DNA of 64,000 nucleotides from Leptothrix cholodnii SP-6 (GTDB lineage Bacteria; Pseudomonadota; Gammaproteobacteria; Burkholderiales; Burkholderiaceae_C): NCBI RefSeq assembly GCF_000019785.1, contig NC_010524.1, positions 2,666,001 to 2,730,000 of the forward strand, read 5' to 3'. Shown piece by piece: positions 1 to 8,538 of this stretch (position 1 is its first letter; each line of letters starts with the position of its first letter). The notes under the pieces were generated by a model. It saw only the letters and a program-made list of their open reading frames with translations, ran no database searches and was not told where the DNA came from. The position numbers and the translations under genes were made by a program.

Positions 1-670
1 CGATCTCCTCGGCCCGGCCCAGCCGGCCCATGGGCTGGCGCGCCATGAAGGCAGCCTGCACCGCCTCGATGGGCTGGCCGCTGGCGCGGGCCTGCTCTTC
101 CATGCGCTGCTGCAGCGAGGGCGACATCACCGTGCCCGGGCAGATCGCGTTGCAGCGGATGCCGCGGGTCACGTAGTCGGCGGCCACCGACTTGGTCAGC
201 CCCACCACGGCGGCCTTGGTGGCCATGTAGATGAAGCGGTTGGGCGCGCCCTTGAGGGCACCGACGATCGAGGCCACGTTGATGATCGAGCCGCCGCCCT
301 GCGCCAGCATGCCGGGCAGGAAGGCCTTGATCAGGCGGTACTGCGAGCGCACGTTGAGGTCGAAGGCCAGATCCCACTCGGCATCGGTGCTGTCGAGCAC
401 CGTGCCGGCGTGCACGATGCCCGCGCCGTTGAACAGCACCTGGATCGCGCCGGTGGCCTCGGCCAGCGCGCTGACGGCCACCGCGTCGGTAACGTCCAGG
501 CGGTGGGTGGTGCAGCCGGTCTCGGCGCGCAGGGTGTCGAGCGACTCGGCGTTGATGTCGGTGGCGATCACGCGTGCGCCCTCGGCGGCGAAGGCGATGG
601 CCGTGGCGCGGCCGATGCCCTGGCCGGCGGCGGTGATGAAGGCGGTCTTGCCGGCGAGTCGCAGTGTCAT
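1..670 (-). CDS. SDR-family NAD(P)-dependent dehydrogenase (3' end cut by window edge)
   Basis: Short-chain dehydrogenase/reductase, probably oxidising a 2-keto-3-deoxy sugar acid or an aldose in the sugar-acid cluster. It starts with ATG at 670, and about 223 codons are present before the window edge removes the last few dozen residues. The Rossmann glycine motif GQGIGRA lies near residues 16-22, N-GAG near 87-90, and the catalytic Ser (NVAS) and YMATK Tyr/Lys pair near residues 135-155. The stretch reading RGIRCNAICPGTV, followed by ARQPMGRLG, is typical of SDRs resembling 2-keto-3-deoxy-L-fuconate dehydrogenase. It is followed upstream on the same strand by the FAH-fold gene (56 bp gap), which fits one operon. 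The substrate is inferred from neighbours; xylose, arabinose or a keto-deoxy acid are all possible. Confidence 0.85.
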   Translation of the reverse strand, partial: MTLRLAGKTAFITAAGQGIGRATAIAFAAEGARVIATDINAESLDTLRAETGCTTHRLDVTDAVAVSALAEATGAIQVLFNGAGIVHAGTVLDSTDAEWDLAFDLNVRSQYRLIKAFLPGMLAQGGGSIINVASIVGALKGAPNRFIYMATKAAVVGLTKSVAADYVTRGIRCNAICPGTVMSPSLQQRMEEQARASGQPIEAVQAAFMARQPMGRLGRAEEI

Positions 671-726
671 GGGAGTCCTTCGATGAGGTTAGGGTCTCGC
701 GTCGGGAAGGACGGCAACGCTCGGTT

Positions 727-1926
727 TCAGAGCGCCGGGCCGTTCAACAGCCCGCGTGCAGCCAGGTTGGCGATGAAGGCGCGCAGGCCGAAGCGCCAGG
801 GCGGCGCGGTCTCGCTGTGCGTGACGCGGTTGTGCAGCCCGCCCAGCCAGGCGCTCTGGATCGTGACCACGTCGCCGAGCTTGTGGGTGAAACCGCCGCC
901 GGGCTGGTCGCGGTCTTCGATCGGCGCGAACAGCGTGCCCAGGAACAGCATGAAACCGTCCGGATACTGGTGCGCGCCCAGCGTCTGCGCCACCAGGTCG
1001 GCCGGGTCGCGGCTGATGCTGGCCATGGTGTTGATGCCACGCAGTTCGAAGCCGTCGACGCCCGCCACGCGCAAGTTCACGGTCTCGCGGCGCACGTCGT
1101 CGAGGCCGAAGCCGGCATCGAACAGCCGGATGAACGGGCCGATCGCGCAGGAGGCGTTGTTGTCCTTGGCCTTGCCCAGCAGCAGCGCGCTGCGGCCTTC
1201 GATGTCACGCAGGTTGACGTCGTTGCCGAGCGTGGCGCCGACGATGTCGCCGCGGCTGTTGACCGCCAGCACCACCTCCGGCTCGGGGTTGTTCCAGGCC
1301 GAGTCGGCGCGGATGCCGATGTCCTCGCCACAGCCCACCGAGGCCAGCACCGGCGCCTTGGTGAAGACCTCGGCGTCCGGGCCGATGCCCACCTCCAGGT
1401 ACTGCGACCACAGGCCTTTCTGCTGCAGCAGCGCCTTGAGCGCCATCGCCTGCGGCGAGCCGGGGCGGATCTCGGCCAGGCTGGCGCCGATCAGCTCGGT
1501 CACCTGCGCACGCAGGCCCTGGGCGCGGCTGGCGTCACCACGGGCCTGCTCCTCGATCACGCGCTCGATCAGGCTGGCGGCAAAGGTCACGCCCGCTGCC
1601 TTCACCACCTGCAGATCGCAGGGCGCCAGCAGCCAGGGCAGCGCCTCGTGGCGGGCGCCGGGCAGGCTGTTGGCGAGCAGTTCGTCGACGCTGCACAGGC
1701 GCTGGCCGGCGGCTTGGCGCACGGCCTCGGCGGGCTGCGCGGTGTCGAGCAGCGTGCTCATGGTCGGGTAGGCCGCGCTCAGGTCGAACACGCCTTCGGG
1801 CCGCAAGGCCACCACGGCCGGCCCGGTGCCGCCGATCCAGACGCGGCCCACCAAGGTGCCGGCCAGTCCGTCGTCGGGCAGGATCCGGGCGTGCGGGTTC
1901 GCAGCAGCCGCTGTCACGTTGCTCAT
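727..1926 (-). CDS. Fumarylacetoacetate-hydrolase-fold enzyme, probable 2-keto-3-deoxypentonate dehydratase
   Basis: 399-residue FAH-superfamily protein. The C-terminal two thirds carry the metal-binding FAH fold, with the acidic cluster EPEVVLAVNSRGDIVG and LGNDVNLRDIEGRSALLLGK near residues 220-265. Enzymes of this long type (about 390 residues) include the XylX-like 2-keto-3-deoxy-D-xylonate dehydratases, which form 2-oxoglutarate semialdehyde. The shorter FAH hydrolases that split 2,4-diketo acids are usually nearer 280-300 residues. Length and the nearby semialdehyde dehydrogenase therefore favour the dehydratase reading, while the adjacent SDR keeps the hydrolase reading possible. The gap to the upstream IlvD/Edd gene is 53 bp on the same strand. 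The ATG start at 1926 has a GGAAGGAAATG-like ribosome-binding region in front of it. Confidence 0.8.
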   Translation of the reverse strand: MSNVTAAAANPHARILPDDGLAGTLVGRVWIGGTGPAVVALRPEGVFDLSAAYPTMSTLLDTAQPAEAVRQAAGQRLCSVDELLANSLPGARHEALPWLLAPCDLQVVKAAGVTFAASLIERVIEEQARGDASRAQGLRAQVTELIGASLAEIRPGSPQAMALKALLQQKGLWSQYLEVGIGPDAEVFTKAPVLASVGCGEDIGIRADSAWNNPEPEVVLAVNSRGDIVGATLGNDVNLRDIEGRSALLLGKAKDNNASCAIGPFIRLFDAGFGLDDVRRETVNLRVAGVDGFELRGINTMASISRDPADLVAQTLGAHQYPDGFMLFLGTLFAPIEDRDQPGGGFTHKLGDVVTIQSAWLGGLHNRVTHSETAPPWRFGLRAFIANLAARGLLNGPAL

Positions 1927-1979
1927 GTCATTTCCTTCCAGGTTTCAAGTCGGCGCAGGGGTCGCACGCCGACCGAGGC

Positions 1980-3761
1980 TCAATGGTTGTGACGCGGAGT
2001 CGTCTCGGAGATGCGCCGGTAGTCCAGCGCGAAGTCCAGCGTCGCACCGTCGACCAGCTGGCCGGTCTTCTCGCGGTACAGCGATTCCCAGGGCGAATGG
2101 CTCTTGGGGATCGGCGGCGCGGGCAGTTCGCGGCGGCGGCGTTCGATCTCCTCGGGCGCCACCAGCGCGTCGCAACGGCCGGTATTGAGGTCGATGCGGA
2201 TCCGGTCGCCGCTGCGCAGCCAGCTCAGGCCGCCGCCCACCGCGCTCTCGGGCGAACAGTTCAGGATCGAGGGGCTGTCCGCGGTGCCGGACTGGCGGCC
2301 GTCGCCCAGCGTCGGCAGGGTCATGATGCCGCGCCGGATCAGCGCGTCGGGCGGCTGCATGTTGACCACCTCGGCCGAGCCCGGCCAGCCGATCGGGCCG
2401 GCGCCGCGCATCACCAGGATGCAGTCTTCGTCGATGCCCAGGGCCGGGTCGTTGATGCGGTGGTGGTAGTCGTCGGAGCCCTCGAACACCACGGCGCGGC
2501 CCTCGAAGATGCCCTCGGCGCCCGGCCGGTTCAGGTAGCGCTCGCGAAAGCGCGCCGAGATCACCGAGGTCTTCATGATGCCGAAATCGAACAGGTTGCC
2601 GCTCAGCACCAGGAAGCCGGCCTTGTGCATCAGCGGCGCGTCGAACGGGTAGATCACCTCGCGGTCGCGGGTCTCGCGGCCTTGCAGGTTCTCGGCCACG
2701 CTGCGGCCGGTGACGCTGAGGCACTCGCCGTGCAGTCGGCCGGCCTGCTGCAGCTCCCACATCAGCGCCGGCACGCCACCGGCACGGAAGAAACGTTCGC
2801 CCAGAAACTTGCCCGCCGGCTGCATGTTGAGCAGCAGCGGCAGGTCGTAGGCGTGCGCGGTCCAGTCCTGCGGCTGCAGCTCGACACCGGCGTGGCGAGC
2901 CATTGCCATGATGTGCACCTGCGCGTTGCTGGAGCCGCCCGCGCAGCTGATCACCGACAGCGCGTTCAGGAAGCTCTCGCGCGTCAGGATGCGCGACGGG
3001 CGCAGGTCCTCGTAGGCCATCTCGACGATGCGCCGGCCGGTCTCGTAAGCCATCTGGCCACGCTCGCGGTAAGGCGCCGGAATGGCCGCGCAGCCGGGCA
3101 GCGACAGACCCAGCGCCTCGGCCACCGCGTTCATGGTCGAGGCCGTGCCCATGGTGTTGCAGTGGCCGGCCGAGGGCGCGCTGCTGCAGGCGCGCTGCAG
3201 GAATTCCTCTTCGTCGATCTCGCCGGCGGCGAGCTGGCGGCGGCTGCGCCAGATCACGGTGCCCGAGCCGACCAGCTCGCCGTCATGCCAGCCGTCGAGC
3301 ATCGGCCCGCCCGACAGCACGATGGCCGGGATGTCGACCGTGGACGCGGCCATCACGCCCGCCGGCGTGGTCTTGTCGCAGCCCGTGGTCAGCACCACGG
3401 CGTCGATCGGGTAGCCGTACAGGATCTCGACCAGGCCCAGGTAGGCCAGGTTGCGATCCAGCGCCGCAGTCGGGCGGCGGCAGTTCTCGAAGATCGGATG
3501 GACCGGGAATTCCATCGGGATGCCGCCGGCATCGCGGATGCCGTCACGCACGCGCCGGGCCAGGTCCAGGTGGATGCGGTTGCACGGCGACAGGTCGCTG
3601 CCGGTCTGCGCGATGCCGATGATGGGCCGGCCCGAGCGCAGCTCCTCGGGCGTGAGCCCGTAATTCATGAAGCGCTCGAGGTAGAGCGCGGTCATGTCCG
3701 AACGTGCGGGATCGGCGAACCACTCGCGCGAGCGGAAGGGTCGGCGGGGTGTCTTGTCCAT
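1980..3761 (-). CDS. IlvD/Edd-family sugar-acid dehydratase (pentonate/xylonate dehydratase type)
   Basis: 593-residue dehydratase of the IlvD/Edd family, which removes water from a sugar acid using an Fe-S cluster and Mg2+. Cluster-ligand and active-site features seen are CN near residue 60 (LSPCNRIH), TTGCDKTTPAG near 125-135 and GHCNTMGTASTMN near 198-210. The C-terminal IlvD domain has KTSVIS, VVFEG and SGTADSPSILNCSPES. Length and sequence style match the xylonate/arabonate dehydratase branch rather than biosynthetic dihydroxyacid dehydratase. It lies between the FAH gene (53 bp) and the TRAP binding-protein gene (71 bp), all on the minus strand, so the order transport - dehydratase - second step - dehydrogenase reads as one operon. 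Whether xylonate, arabinonate or another acid is the substrate cannot be read from the sequence. Confidence 0.9.
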   Translation of the reverse strand: MDKTPRRPFRSREWFADPARSDMTALYLERFMNYGLTPEELRSGRPIIGIAQTGSDLSPCNRIHLDLARRVRDGIRDAGGIPMEFPVHPIFENCRRPTAALDRNLAYLGLVEILYGYPIDAVVLTTGCDKTTPAGVMAASTVDIPAIVLSGGPMLDGWHDGELVGSGTVIWRSRRQLAAGEIDEEEFLQRACSSAPSAGHCNTMGTASTMNAVAEALGLSLPGCAAIPAPYRERGQMAYETGRRIVEMAYEDLRPSRILTRESFLNALSVISCAGGSSNAQVHIMAMARHAGVELQPQDWTAHAYDLPLLLNMQPAGKFLGERFFRAGGVPALMWELQQAGRLHGECLSVTGRSVAENLQGRETRDREVIYPFDAPLMHKAGFLVLSGNLFDFGIMKTSVISARFRERYLNRPGAEGIFEGRAVVFEGSDDYHHRINDPALGIDEDCILVMRGAGPIGWPGSAEVVNMQPPDALIRRGIMTLPTLGDGRQSGTADSPSILNCSPESAVGGGLSWLRSGDRIRIDLNTGRCDALVAPEEIERRRRELPAPPIPKSHSPWESLYREKTGQLVDGATLDFALDYRRISETTPRHNH

Positions 3762-3832
3762 GTCGGCACCTGTTGCGGGTCAGCCAGAAAGGGGAAAGGC
3801 GGCGCGGGCCAGCCGCGCCGCTCATGCGCGGT

Positions 3833-4843
3833 TTACTTGGCGGCGCCGCGCACCTTGGCCAGCTCGCTCATCAGCTCGGCCGTGGTGTCCTCGCCGAACT
3901 CCTTGCCGAACTTGGCCACGATCGGCTGCAGCTTGGCGCGCATCTTGGCCTGCTCGGCGGCGGGCAGTTCGGTGACCTGCATGCCGACCTTCTTGAGCTC
4001 GCCCAGCGCCTTGTCGCCGAAGGCGCGGATGGTCTTGCGCTCGAACAGCGTGGCCTCGCGGGCGGCCTCCTGCACGATCTTCTGCTCCTGCGCCGACAGG
4101 CCGTCCCAGGTCTTCTTGGACATCAGCAGCACCCAGGCGCTGTACATGTGGCGCGACAGCACCAGGTGCTTCTGCACCTCGTAGAACTTGCTGGCCAGGA
4201 TGGTGGCGGGCGGGTTTTCCTGGCCGTCCACGGCGGCCTGCTCCATCGCCGAATACAGCTCGGTGAAGGGCATCGGCGTGGCGTTGGCGCCCAGCGCGCC
4301 GAAGGTGTCGAGGAACAGCGGGTTCTGGATCACGCGCAGCTTGAGGCCGGCCAGGTCGTCGGCCTTGGTGATCGGGCGGCGCGAGTTGGTGACGTGGCGG
4401 AAGCCGTTCTCCCAGAAGCCCAGGCCGATCAGGCCTTTCTCGGGCAGCCTGGCCAGCAGCTTCTGGCCGACCGGGCCGTCGAGCACGGCATCGGCCTCGA
4501 GCTCGCTGTTGAAGGTCAGCGGCAGGTTGATCACGCCGAAGGGCTTGGACATCGAGACCAGCGTGGAGCTGTCGGGCACCGTCATCTCCAGGGTGCCGCC
4601 ACGCAGCGCCGAGGTCATCGTCACGTCGTTGCCCAGCGTGCCGCTGGCAAACAGCTTGGCGCTCATCTTGCCGCCGCTCTTGGCAGCCAGCAGTTCGGCG
4701 AAATGCTTGACGGACTGGCCCTGGGGGTGGTCTTCGGTCAGGCCGATGCCGACCTTGAAGACGTGTTCCTTGATCTGCGCAGACACCGGGCCGGCCAGCG
4801 CGGCCAGCACGGCGGCGGCCAGGGCGAGGGATTTGAACTTCAT
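3833..4843 (-). CDS. dctP: TRAP transporter substrate-binding protein, DctP family
   Basis: 336-residue periplasmic binding protein with a Sec signal peptide (MKFKSLALAAAVLAALAGPVSA, cleavage after about residue 22). The mature part shows DctP-family features: GGTLEM, KLRVIQNPL with the conserved carboxylate-binding Arg, and YSAMEQAAVDGQENP. It would capture an organic or sugar acid for a TRAP transporter. No dctQ or dctM membrane gene lies next to it here, so it is either an orphan that uses a distant transporter or its partners lie elsewhere. It is the first gene of the minus-strand catabolic operon and is transcribed divergently from the LysR gene 145 bp away. ATG 4843 has AGGAGAC about 6 bp upstream. 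Confidence 0.92.
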   Translation of the reverse strand: MKFKSLALAAAVLAALAGPVSAQIKEHVFKVGIGLTEDHPQGQSVKHFAELLAAKSGGKMSAKLFASGTLGNDVTMTSALRGGTLEMTVPDSSTLVSMSKPFGVINLPLTFNSELEADAVLDGPVGQKLLARLPEKGLIGLGFWENGFRHVTNSRRPITKADDLAGLKLRVIQNPLFLDTFGALGANATPMPFTELYSAMEQAAVDGQENPPATILASKFYEVQKHLVLSRHMYSAWVLLMSKKTWDGLSAQEQKIVQEAAREATLFERKTIRAFGDKALGELKKVGMQVTELPAAEQAKMRAKLQPIVAKFGKEFGEDTTAELMSELAKVRGAAK

Positions 4844-4974
4844 GCATGTCTCCTGTTGATTGACCTTGTCGCGGTGGAGATCCCCACCGGCGTCGCCTCG
4901 GCCGTGTGCCGGGCCGTCTCGACGCAGGCGGAGATTAGGACTGCGACCGGCATGAGTCCACTCAAGTTTTTGCT

Positions 4975-4993
4975 AGCATCGATTCCAGATGCT
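4975..4993 (+). promoter_or_regulatory. Inverted repeat at the LysR start, in the divergent dctP/lysR region
   Basis: Perfect 6-bp arms AGCATC (4975-4980) and GATGCT (4988-4993) separated by 7 bp. The repeat overlaps the first possible ATG of the LysR gene (4989). If translation starts at the second in-frame ATG (4995), it lies just in the leader. LysR regulators often bind short interrupted palindromes in the divergent promoter, so autoregulation is plausible. A 9-bp direct repeat ATGAGTCCA (4952-4960 and 4995-5003) flanks it. Binding is inferred only. Confidence 0.35.
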
Positions 4994-5963
4994 TATGAGT
5001 CCAGACGCTTTTACGGGCAAACCCTTGTCGATGGCGCAGGCCTGCGGGCGGCTGCGGTTCCGGCATCTGCAGTTCCTGGACATCCTCGGCCAGACCCGCA
5101 ACCTGCGGCTCACCGCCGAGCAGATGCACATCACGCAGCCGGCGGCCACCAAGATCCTGATGGACATCGAGCAGATCCTGGAGGCGCGCCTGTTCGACCG
5201 GCTGTCGCGCGGCATGCGGCCCAACGAGCTGGGCCTGTTCACGCTGCGTTATGCCGGCGTGGCACTGGCCGGGCATCGCAAGTTCGTCGATGAATTCAAT
5301 GCCCTGCGGCACGGCGGCCACGGGCACCTGACGATCGGTGCGATCACCGGCTCGGCCGCCCACCTGCTGATGGCGTCGGTGGCGGAGATCCAGCGCCTGC
5401 GGCCGCTGCTGGTGCTCAAGATCCTGGAGCAGAGCAGCGACCAGCTGGTGGTCTGGCTGGCCGAACGCAAGATCGACCTGATGATCGGGCGCTTCACGGA
5501 CGAGGCGCAGAAGGCCCAGTTCCAGTACGAGCGCCTGGCCAGCGAGCAGCTGCAGGTGGTGGCCGGCGTCGATCACCCCTTGCGCGGCGCACTCGACCTG
5601 GAGCTGACCCAGCTGGCGCACTGGCCGTGGATCCTCTACCCGACCTCGACGGCGGTGCGCAGGGTGTGCGACGACATCTTCGGCCGCAACGGCCTGGCGC
5701 TCGCCTGCGGCGTGGTCGAGACGCCCTCGTTCCTGTTCGCGCTGGAGCTGATGCAGCGCACCGACATGCTGTCGCTGCAGCCCGCGGCGCTGGTCGACAA
5801 GTACGTGAAGAAGGGCCTGCTGGCGCGCATCCCGGTCGAGCTGCCGGACCGCCTGCCCGACTACGGCCTGATCACCCGGCTCGACGAGCCGCCGACACCG
5901 GCGGCGCAGGCGTTCACGGACGTGTTGCGGACGCTGGCCGGCACCGCTGCAGAAACCGGCTGA
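4989..5963 (+). CDS. LysR-family transcriptional regulator of the sugar-acid cluster
   Basis: 324-residue LysR-type regulator. The N-terminal winged helix-turn-helix spans about residues 20-80 (RLRFRHLQFLDILGQTRNLR, then LTAEQMHITQPAATK). The C-terminal effector-binding domain follows (GHLTIGAITGSAAHLL; WPWILYPTSTAVRR). The overall style resembles the GbpR/PcaQ branch that controls sugar or aromatic-acid uptake. It is divergent from the dctP-dehydratase-FAH-SDR operon, so it most likely senses a pathway sugar acid or keto acid and controls that operon. Two in-frame starts (4989 and 4995) are possible; the first was kept. It converges with the semialdehyde dehydrogenase gene. Confidence 0.92.
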   Translation: MLMSPDAFTGKPLSMAQACGRLRFRHLQFLDILGQTRNLRLTAEQMHITQPAATKILMDIEQILEARLFDRLSRGMRPNELGLFTLRYAGVALAGHRKFVDEFNALRHGGHGHLTIGAITGSAAHLLMASVAEIQRLRPLLVLKILEQSSDQLVVWLAERKIDLMIGRFTDEAQKAQFQYERLASEQLQVVAGVDHPLRGALDLELTQLAHWPWILYPTSTAVRRVCDDIFGRNGLALACGVVETPSFLFALELMQRTDMLSLQPAALVDKYVKKGLLARIPVELPDRLPDYGLITRLDEPPTPAAQAFTDVLRTLAGTAAETG

Positions 5964-5984
5964 GGTCCCACCCGAGCGGCCCGA

Positions 5985-6001
5985 GCCGGGCGTGGCCCGG
6001 C
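5985..6001. terminator. Hairpin between convergent lysR and KGSADH genes
   Basis: Perfect 7-bp GC stem, GCCGGGC (5985-5991) and GCCCGGC (5995-6001), with a 3-nt loop. It sits 21 bp after the LysR stop and 7 bp beyond the stop of the convergent dehydrogenase gene. No U-tract follows on either strand, so it is a weak or factor-dependent terminator candidate. Confidence 0.4.
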
Positions 6002-6008
6002 GCTCCCG

Positions 6009-7592
6009 TCAGGCCAGACGCTCGCGCGTCATCGCGCCATCCACCAGCCGGGCGATGCCCAGCGGGTTGTCGTTCTTCAGCGCGTCGGGCAGCAGGGCGT
6101 CCGGGAAGTTCTGGAAGCAGACCGGACGCAGGAACCGGTCGATCGCCAGGGTGCCCACCGACGTGCCGCGTGCGTCCGACGTGGCCGGGTACGGGCCGCC
6201 GTGCACCATCGCGTCGCAGACCTCCACGCCGGTCGGGTAGCCGTTGATCAGCAGGCGGCCGACCTTGTGCGCCAGCAGCGCCAGGATGTCGGTCGAGGCC
6301 AGCAGGTCGTCGGGCTCGCCGATCAGCGTGGCCGTCAGCTGGCCGCGCAGGCCGTGCAGCGCCTGCATCAGTTCGGCCCGATCCGCCACCTCGACGACCA
6401 CCGTCGCCGGGCCGAAGACCTCCTCCTGCAGCAGCGCATCGCCCGTCAGCAGCAGGCTCGCGTCGGCCTTGAAGACCTGGGCCCGGGCCTGCGCGCCGGT
6501 CTGCTCGGGGCCTGCCAGACGCGTCAGGCCCGGATGCGCCAGCCAGGCGTCCAGACCGTGGCAGTAGCTGCGCAGCGTGCCGGCGTTGAGCATGGTCTGC
6601 GGCGCCACGTCGCTCATGCGCTGGCACAGGCGCGCGACAAAGGCGTCGAACGCGGCCGAGCGGATGCCGATCACCAGGCCCGGGTTGGTGCAGAACTGCC
6701 CGGCCCCCTGCACCACCGAAGCCGCCAGATCCTGGGCGATCAGGTCGCCGCGCGCCTGCAGCGCACCGGGCAGCACCAGCACCGGGTTGATGCTGCTCAT
6801 CTCGGCGAACACCGGGATCGGCTGCGGCCGCGCCGCGGCCATCTCGCACAGGGCTCGGCCGCCTTTGAGGGAACCGGTGAAGCCGACCGCCTGGATCGCC
6901 GGGTGCTTGACCAGCCACTCGCCGACGCCGTTGCCGTAGACCATGTTGAACACGCCGGCGGGCATGCCGGTGCGTTGCGCCGCGCGCACGATGGCATCGG
7001 CCACGCCCTCGGCCGTGGCCATGTGGCCGCTGTGCGCCTTGACCACCACCGGGCAGCCGGCGGCCAGCGCGGCGGCGGTGTCGCCGCCTGCGGTCGAGAA
7101 CGCCAGCGGGAAATTGCTCGCCCCGAACACCGCCACCGGGCCCACGCCGATGCGGCACTGGCGCAGGTCCACGCGCGGCAGCGGCTTGCGATCGGGCAGC
7201 GCGCGGTCGATGCGCGCGCCGTGGAAATCGCCGCGCCGCAGCACCTTGGCGAACAGGCGCATCTGGCCGCTGGTGCGGCCGCGCTCGCCCTGGATGCGCG
7301 CCGCCGGCAAGGCGGTCTCGCGGCAGACGATGGCGACGAAGGTGTCGTCCAGCGCGTCCAGCTCGTCGGCAATGGCGTCCAGGAACTGCGCCCGGCGCTC
7401 GGCCGACAGGCTGCGATAGACCGGGAACGCGGCGGCGGCAGCGCTGGCGGCGGCATCCACCTCGTCGGCCGTGGCCTGCACGAAACTCGGCGGCAGCGGC
7501 TCGCCGGTGGTGGCGTCCAGGCTGCGCAGGATGACGGCGCCGGCGGCGCTGCGGCCGCCACCGATGTAGTTGTGGCCAGTGGAGTCGGACAT
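6009..7592 (-). CDS. 2-oxoglutarate semialdehyde dehydrogenase (NAD(P)+), aldehyde dehydrogenase family
   Basis: 527-residue aldehyde dehydrogenase of the 2,5-dioxovalerate/alpha-ketoglutarate-semialdehyde type, which oxidises the semialdehyde to 2-oxoglutarate for the TCA cycle. The catalytic Cys is in GAGQFCTNPG, the general-base Glu in VFAEMSSINP, and the cofactor region in FGASNFPLAFSTAGGDTAAA and VGFTGSLKGG. It supplies the last step for non-phosphorylative pentose and also for galactarate or glucarate catabolism, which matters because garD lies later in the window. The ATG at 7592 (MSDSTGHNYIGG) was preferred over an in-frame start further upstream because the N-terminus then matches the usual family length. 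A palindrome lies 76-96 bp upstream. Confidence 0.92.
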   Translation of the reverse strand: MSDSTGHNYIGGGRSAAGAVILRSLDATTGEPLPPSFVQATADEVDAAASAAAAAFPVYRSLSAERRAQFLDAIADELDALDDTFVAIVCRETALPAARIQGERGRTSGQMRLFAKVLRRGDFHGARIDRALPDRKPLPRVDLRQCRIGVGPVAVFGASNFPLAFSTAGGDTAAALAAGCPVVVKAHSGHMATAEGVADAIVRAAQRTGMPAGVFNMVYGNGVGEWLVKHPAIQAVGFTGSLKGGRALCEMAAARPQPIPVFAEMSSINPVLVLPGALQARGDLIAQDLAASVVQGAGQFCTNPGLVIGIRSAAFDAFVARLCQRMSDVAPQTMLNAGTLRSYCHGLDAWLAHPGLTRLAGPEQTGAQARAQVFKADASLLLTGDALLQEEVFGPATVVVEVADRAELMQALHGLRGQLTATLIGEPDDLLASTDILALLAHKVGRLLINGYPTGVEVCDAMVHGGPYPATSDARGTSVGTLAIDRFLRPVCFQNFPDALLPDALKNDNPLGIARLVDGAMTRERLA

Positions 7593-7667
7593 GGTGATCT
7601 TTCGAGGGAAGGCGGCGCCGATTCTAGGAAGCGGGCCCGCCGCTTCCCAATCACGAATCGGGATCCA

Positions 7668-7688
7668 TCGATAACCAATCGTTATCGA
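7668..7688. promoter_or_regulatory. Palindromic operator candidate upstream of the KGSADH gene
   Basis: Perfect 8-bp inverted repeat TCGATAAC (7668-7675) and GTTATCGA (7681-7688) around CAATC. It lies in the 128-bp gap between the scpB-type gene and the semialdehyde dehydrogenase, in an A/T-richer patch suited to a promoter. Its position 76-96 bp upstream of the dehydrogenase start suggests a regulator site. The cognate regulator is not known, and the sequence differs from the palindromes at the garD locus. Confidence 0.5.
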
Positions 7689-7720
7689 GATCGGCTGGCG
7701 GCGCGTCGGCCGCCCGGCCC

Positions 7721-8500
7721 TCACTCGCCCCGGTAGACCGGCCGGCGCTTTTCCTTGAAGGCGTGGATGCCCTCGGCGTAGTCCTGGCTGTCGTACACCA
7801 CCCGGCGCAGGCCCTGGATGCGCTCGAAGCCGGCCGGCGACATCGCGTGGGCACCGGCCAGGATGCGCAGCTGCTCCTTCATCACCGCGATCGCCAGCGG
7901 CGAGTTGTGGGTGATGACGCTGGCGAGTTCGCGCGTGAATCCGGTGATCTGCTCGGCCGCGACCACGTTGTTGACGATGCCGTGCAGCTCGAGCCGGGCC
8001 GCGCTCATGGGCCGGCCGGTGAACAGCAGTTCCTTGGCGATGTGCGGCGGCGCGGCGTTCAGGAAGGTCAGCAGGCCGGTGGCGTTGTAGGGCACGCCGA
8101 GCTTGGCCGGCGTGGCCGCGAAGGTGGCCTGCGGCGTGGCGATGATCATGTCGCAGGCGAACACCAGCTCGCAGGCGCCGCCCCAGACGCCGCCCTCCAC
8201 CAGCGCGATCACCGGCGCGTGGAAGGACTCGATCTCGCGGATCAGCAGGCGCAGCGGATCCTGCCAGCCGAGCGGGTCGCGCCCGCCTTCGGGCAGCTCG
8301 GACACGTCGTGGCCCGACGACCAGACCGTGCTGCCGGGCTGCGCCCGCAGGATCGCGGCCCGCACGCCCTCGTTCTTGAAGTGCTCGAGGGCGGCCACGA
8401 TCTCCTCGACCATCGGTTCGGACAAGGCATTGCGCTTGGCCTCGTGGTCGAGCGTGATGGTGCCGATGGCGTCGCCGATGTCGATCTGGGTAAAGGCCAT
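7721..8500 (-). CDS. scpB: Methylmalonyl-CoA decarboxylase (crotonase family)
   Basis: 259-residue crotonase-fold enzyme that decarboxylates methylmalonyl-CoA to propionyl-CoA. Segments seen are SGHDVSELPEGGRDPL (residues about 67-82; the His is an active-site residue in E. coli ScpB), EGGVWGGACEL (oxyanion-hole Gly), KLGVPYN (active-site Tyr) and the C-terminal GFERIQGLRRVVYDSQDYAEG. These match the E. coli ScpB pattern across the whole length, and ScpB is 261 residues. The ATG at 8500 (MAFTQIDIG) gives that length; an upstream in-frame ATG would add a non-homologous leader. No mutase or epimerase partner lies nearby, so it may act with genes elsewhere. Confidence 0.88.
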   Translation of the reverse strand: MAFTQIDIGDAIGTITLDHEAKRNALSEPMVEEIVAALEHFKNEGVRAAILRAQPGSTVWSSGHDVSELPEGGRDPLGWQDPLRLLIREIESFHAPVIALVEGGVWGGACELVFACDMIIATPQATFAATPAKLGVPYNATGLLTFLNAAPPHIAKELLFTGRPMSAARLELHGIVNNVVAAEQITGFTRELASVITHNSPLAIAVMKEQLRILAGAHAMSPAGFERIQGLRRVVYDSQDYAEGIHAFKEKRRPVYRGE

Positions 8501-8538
8501 GAAATGGGCGCGGGCGCCTGGAAGAATCTGTCGTGGAC

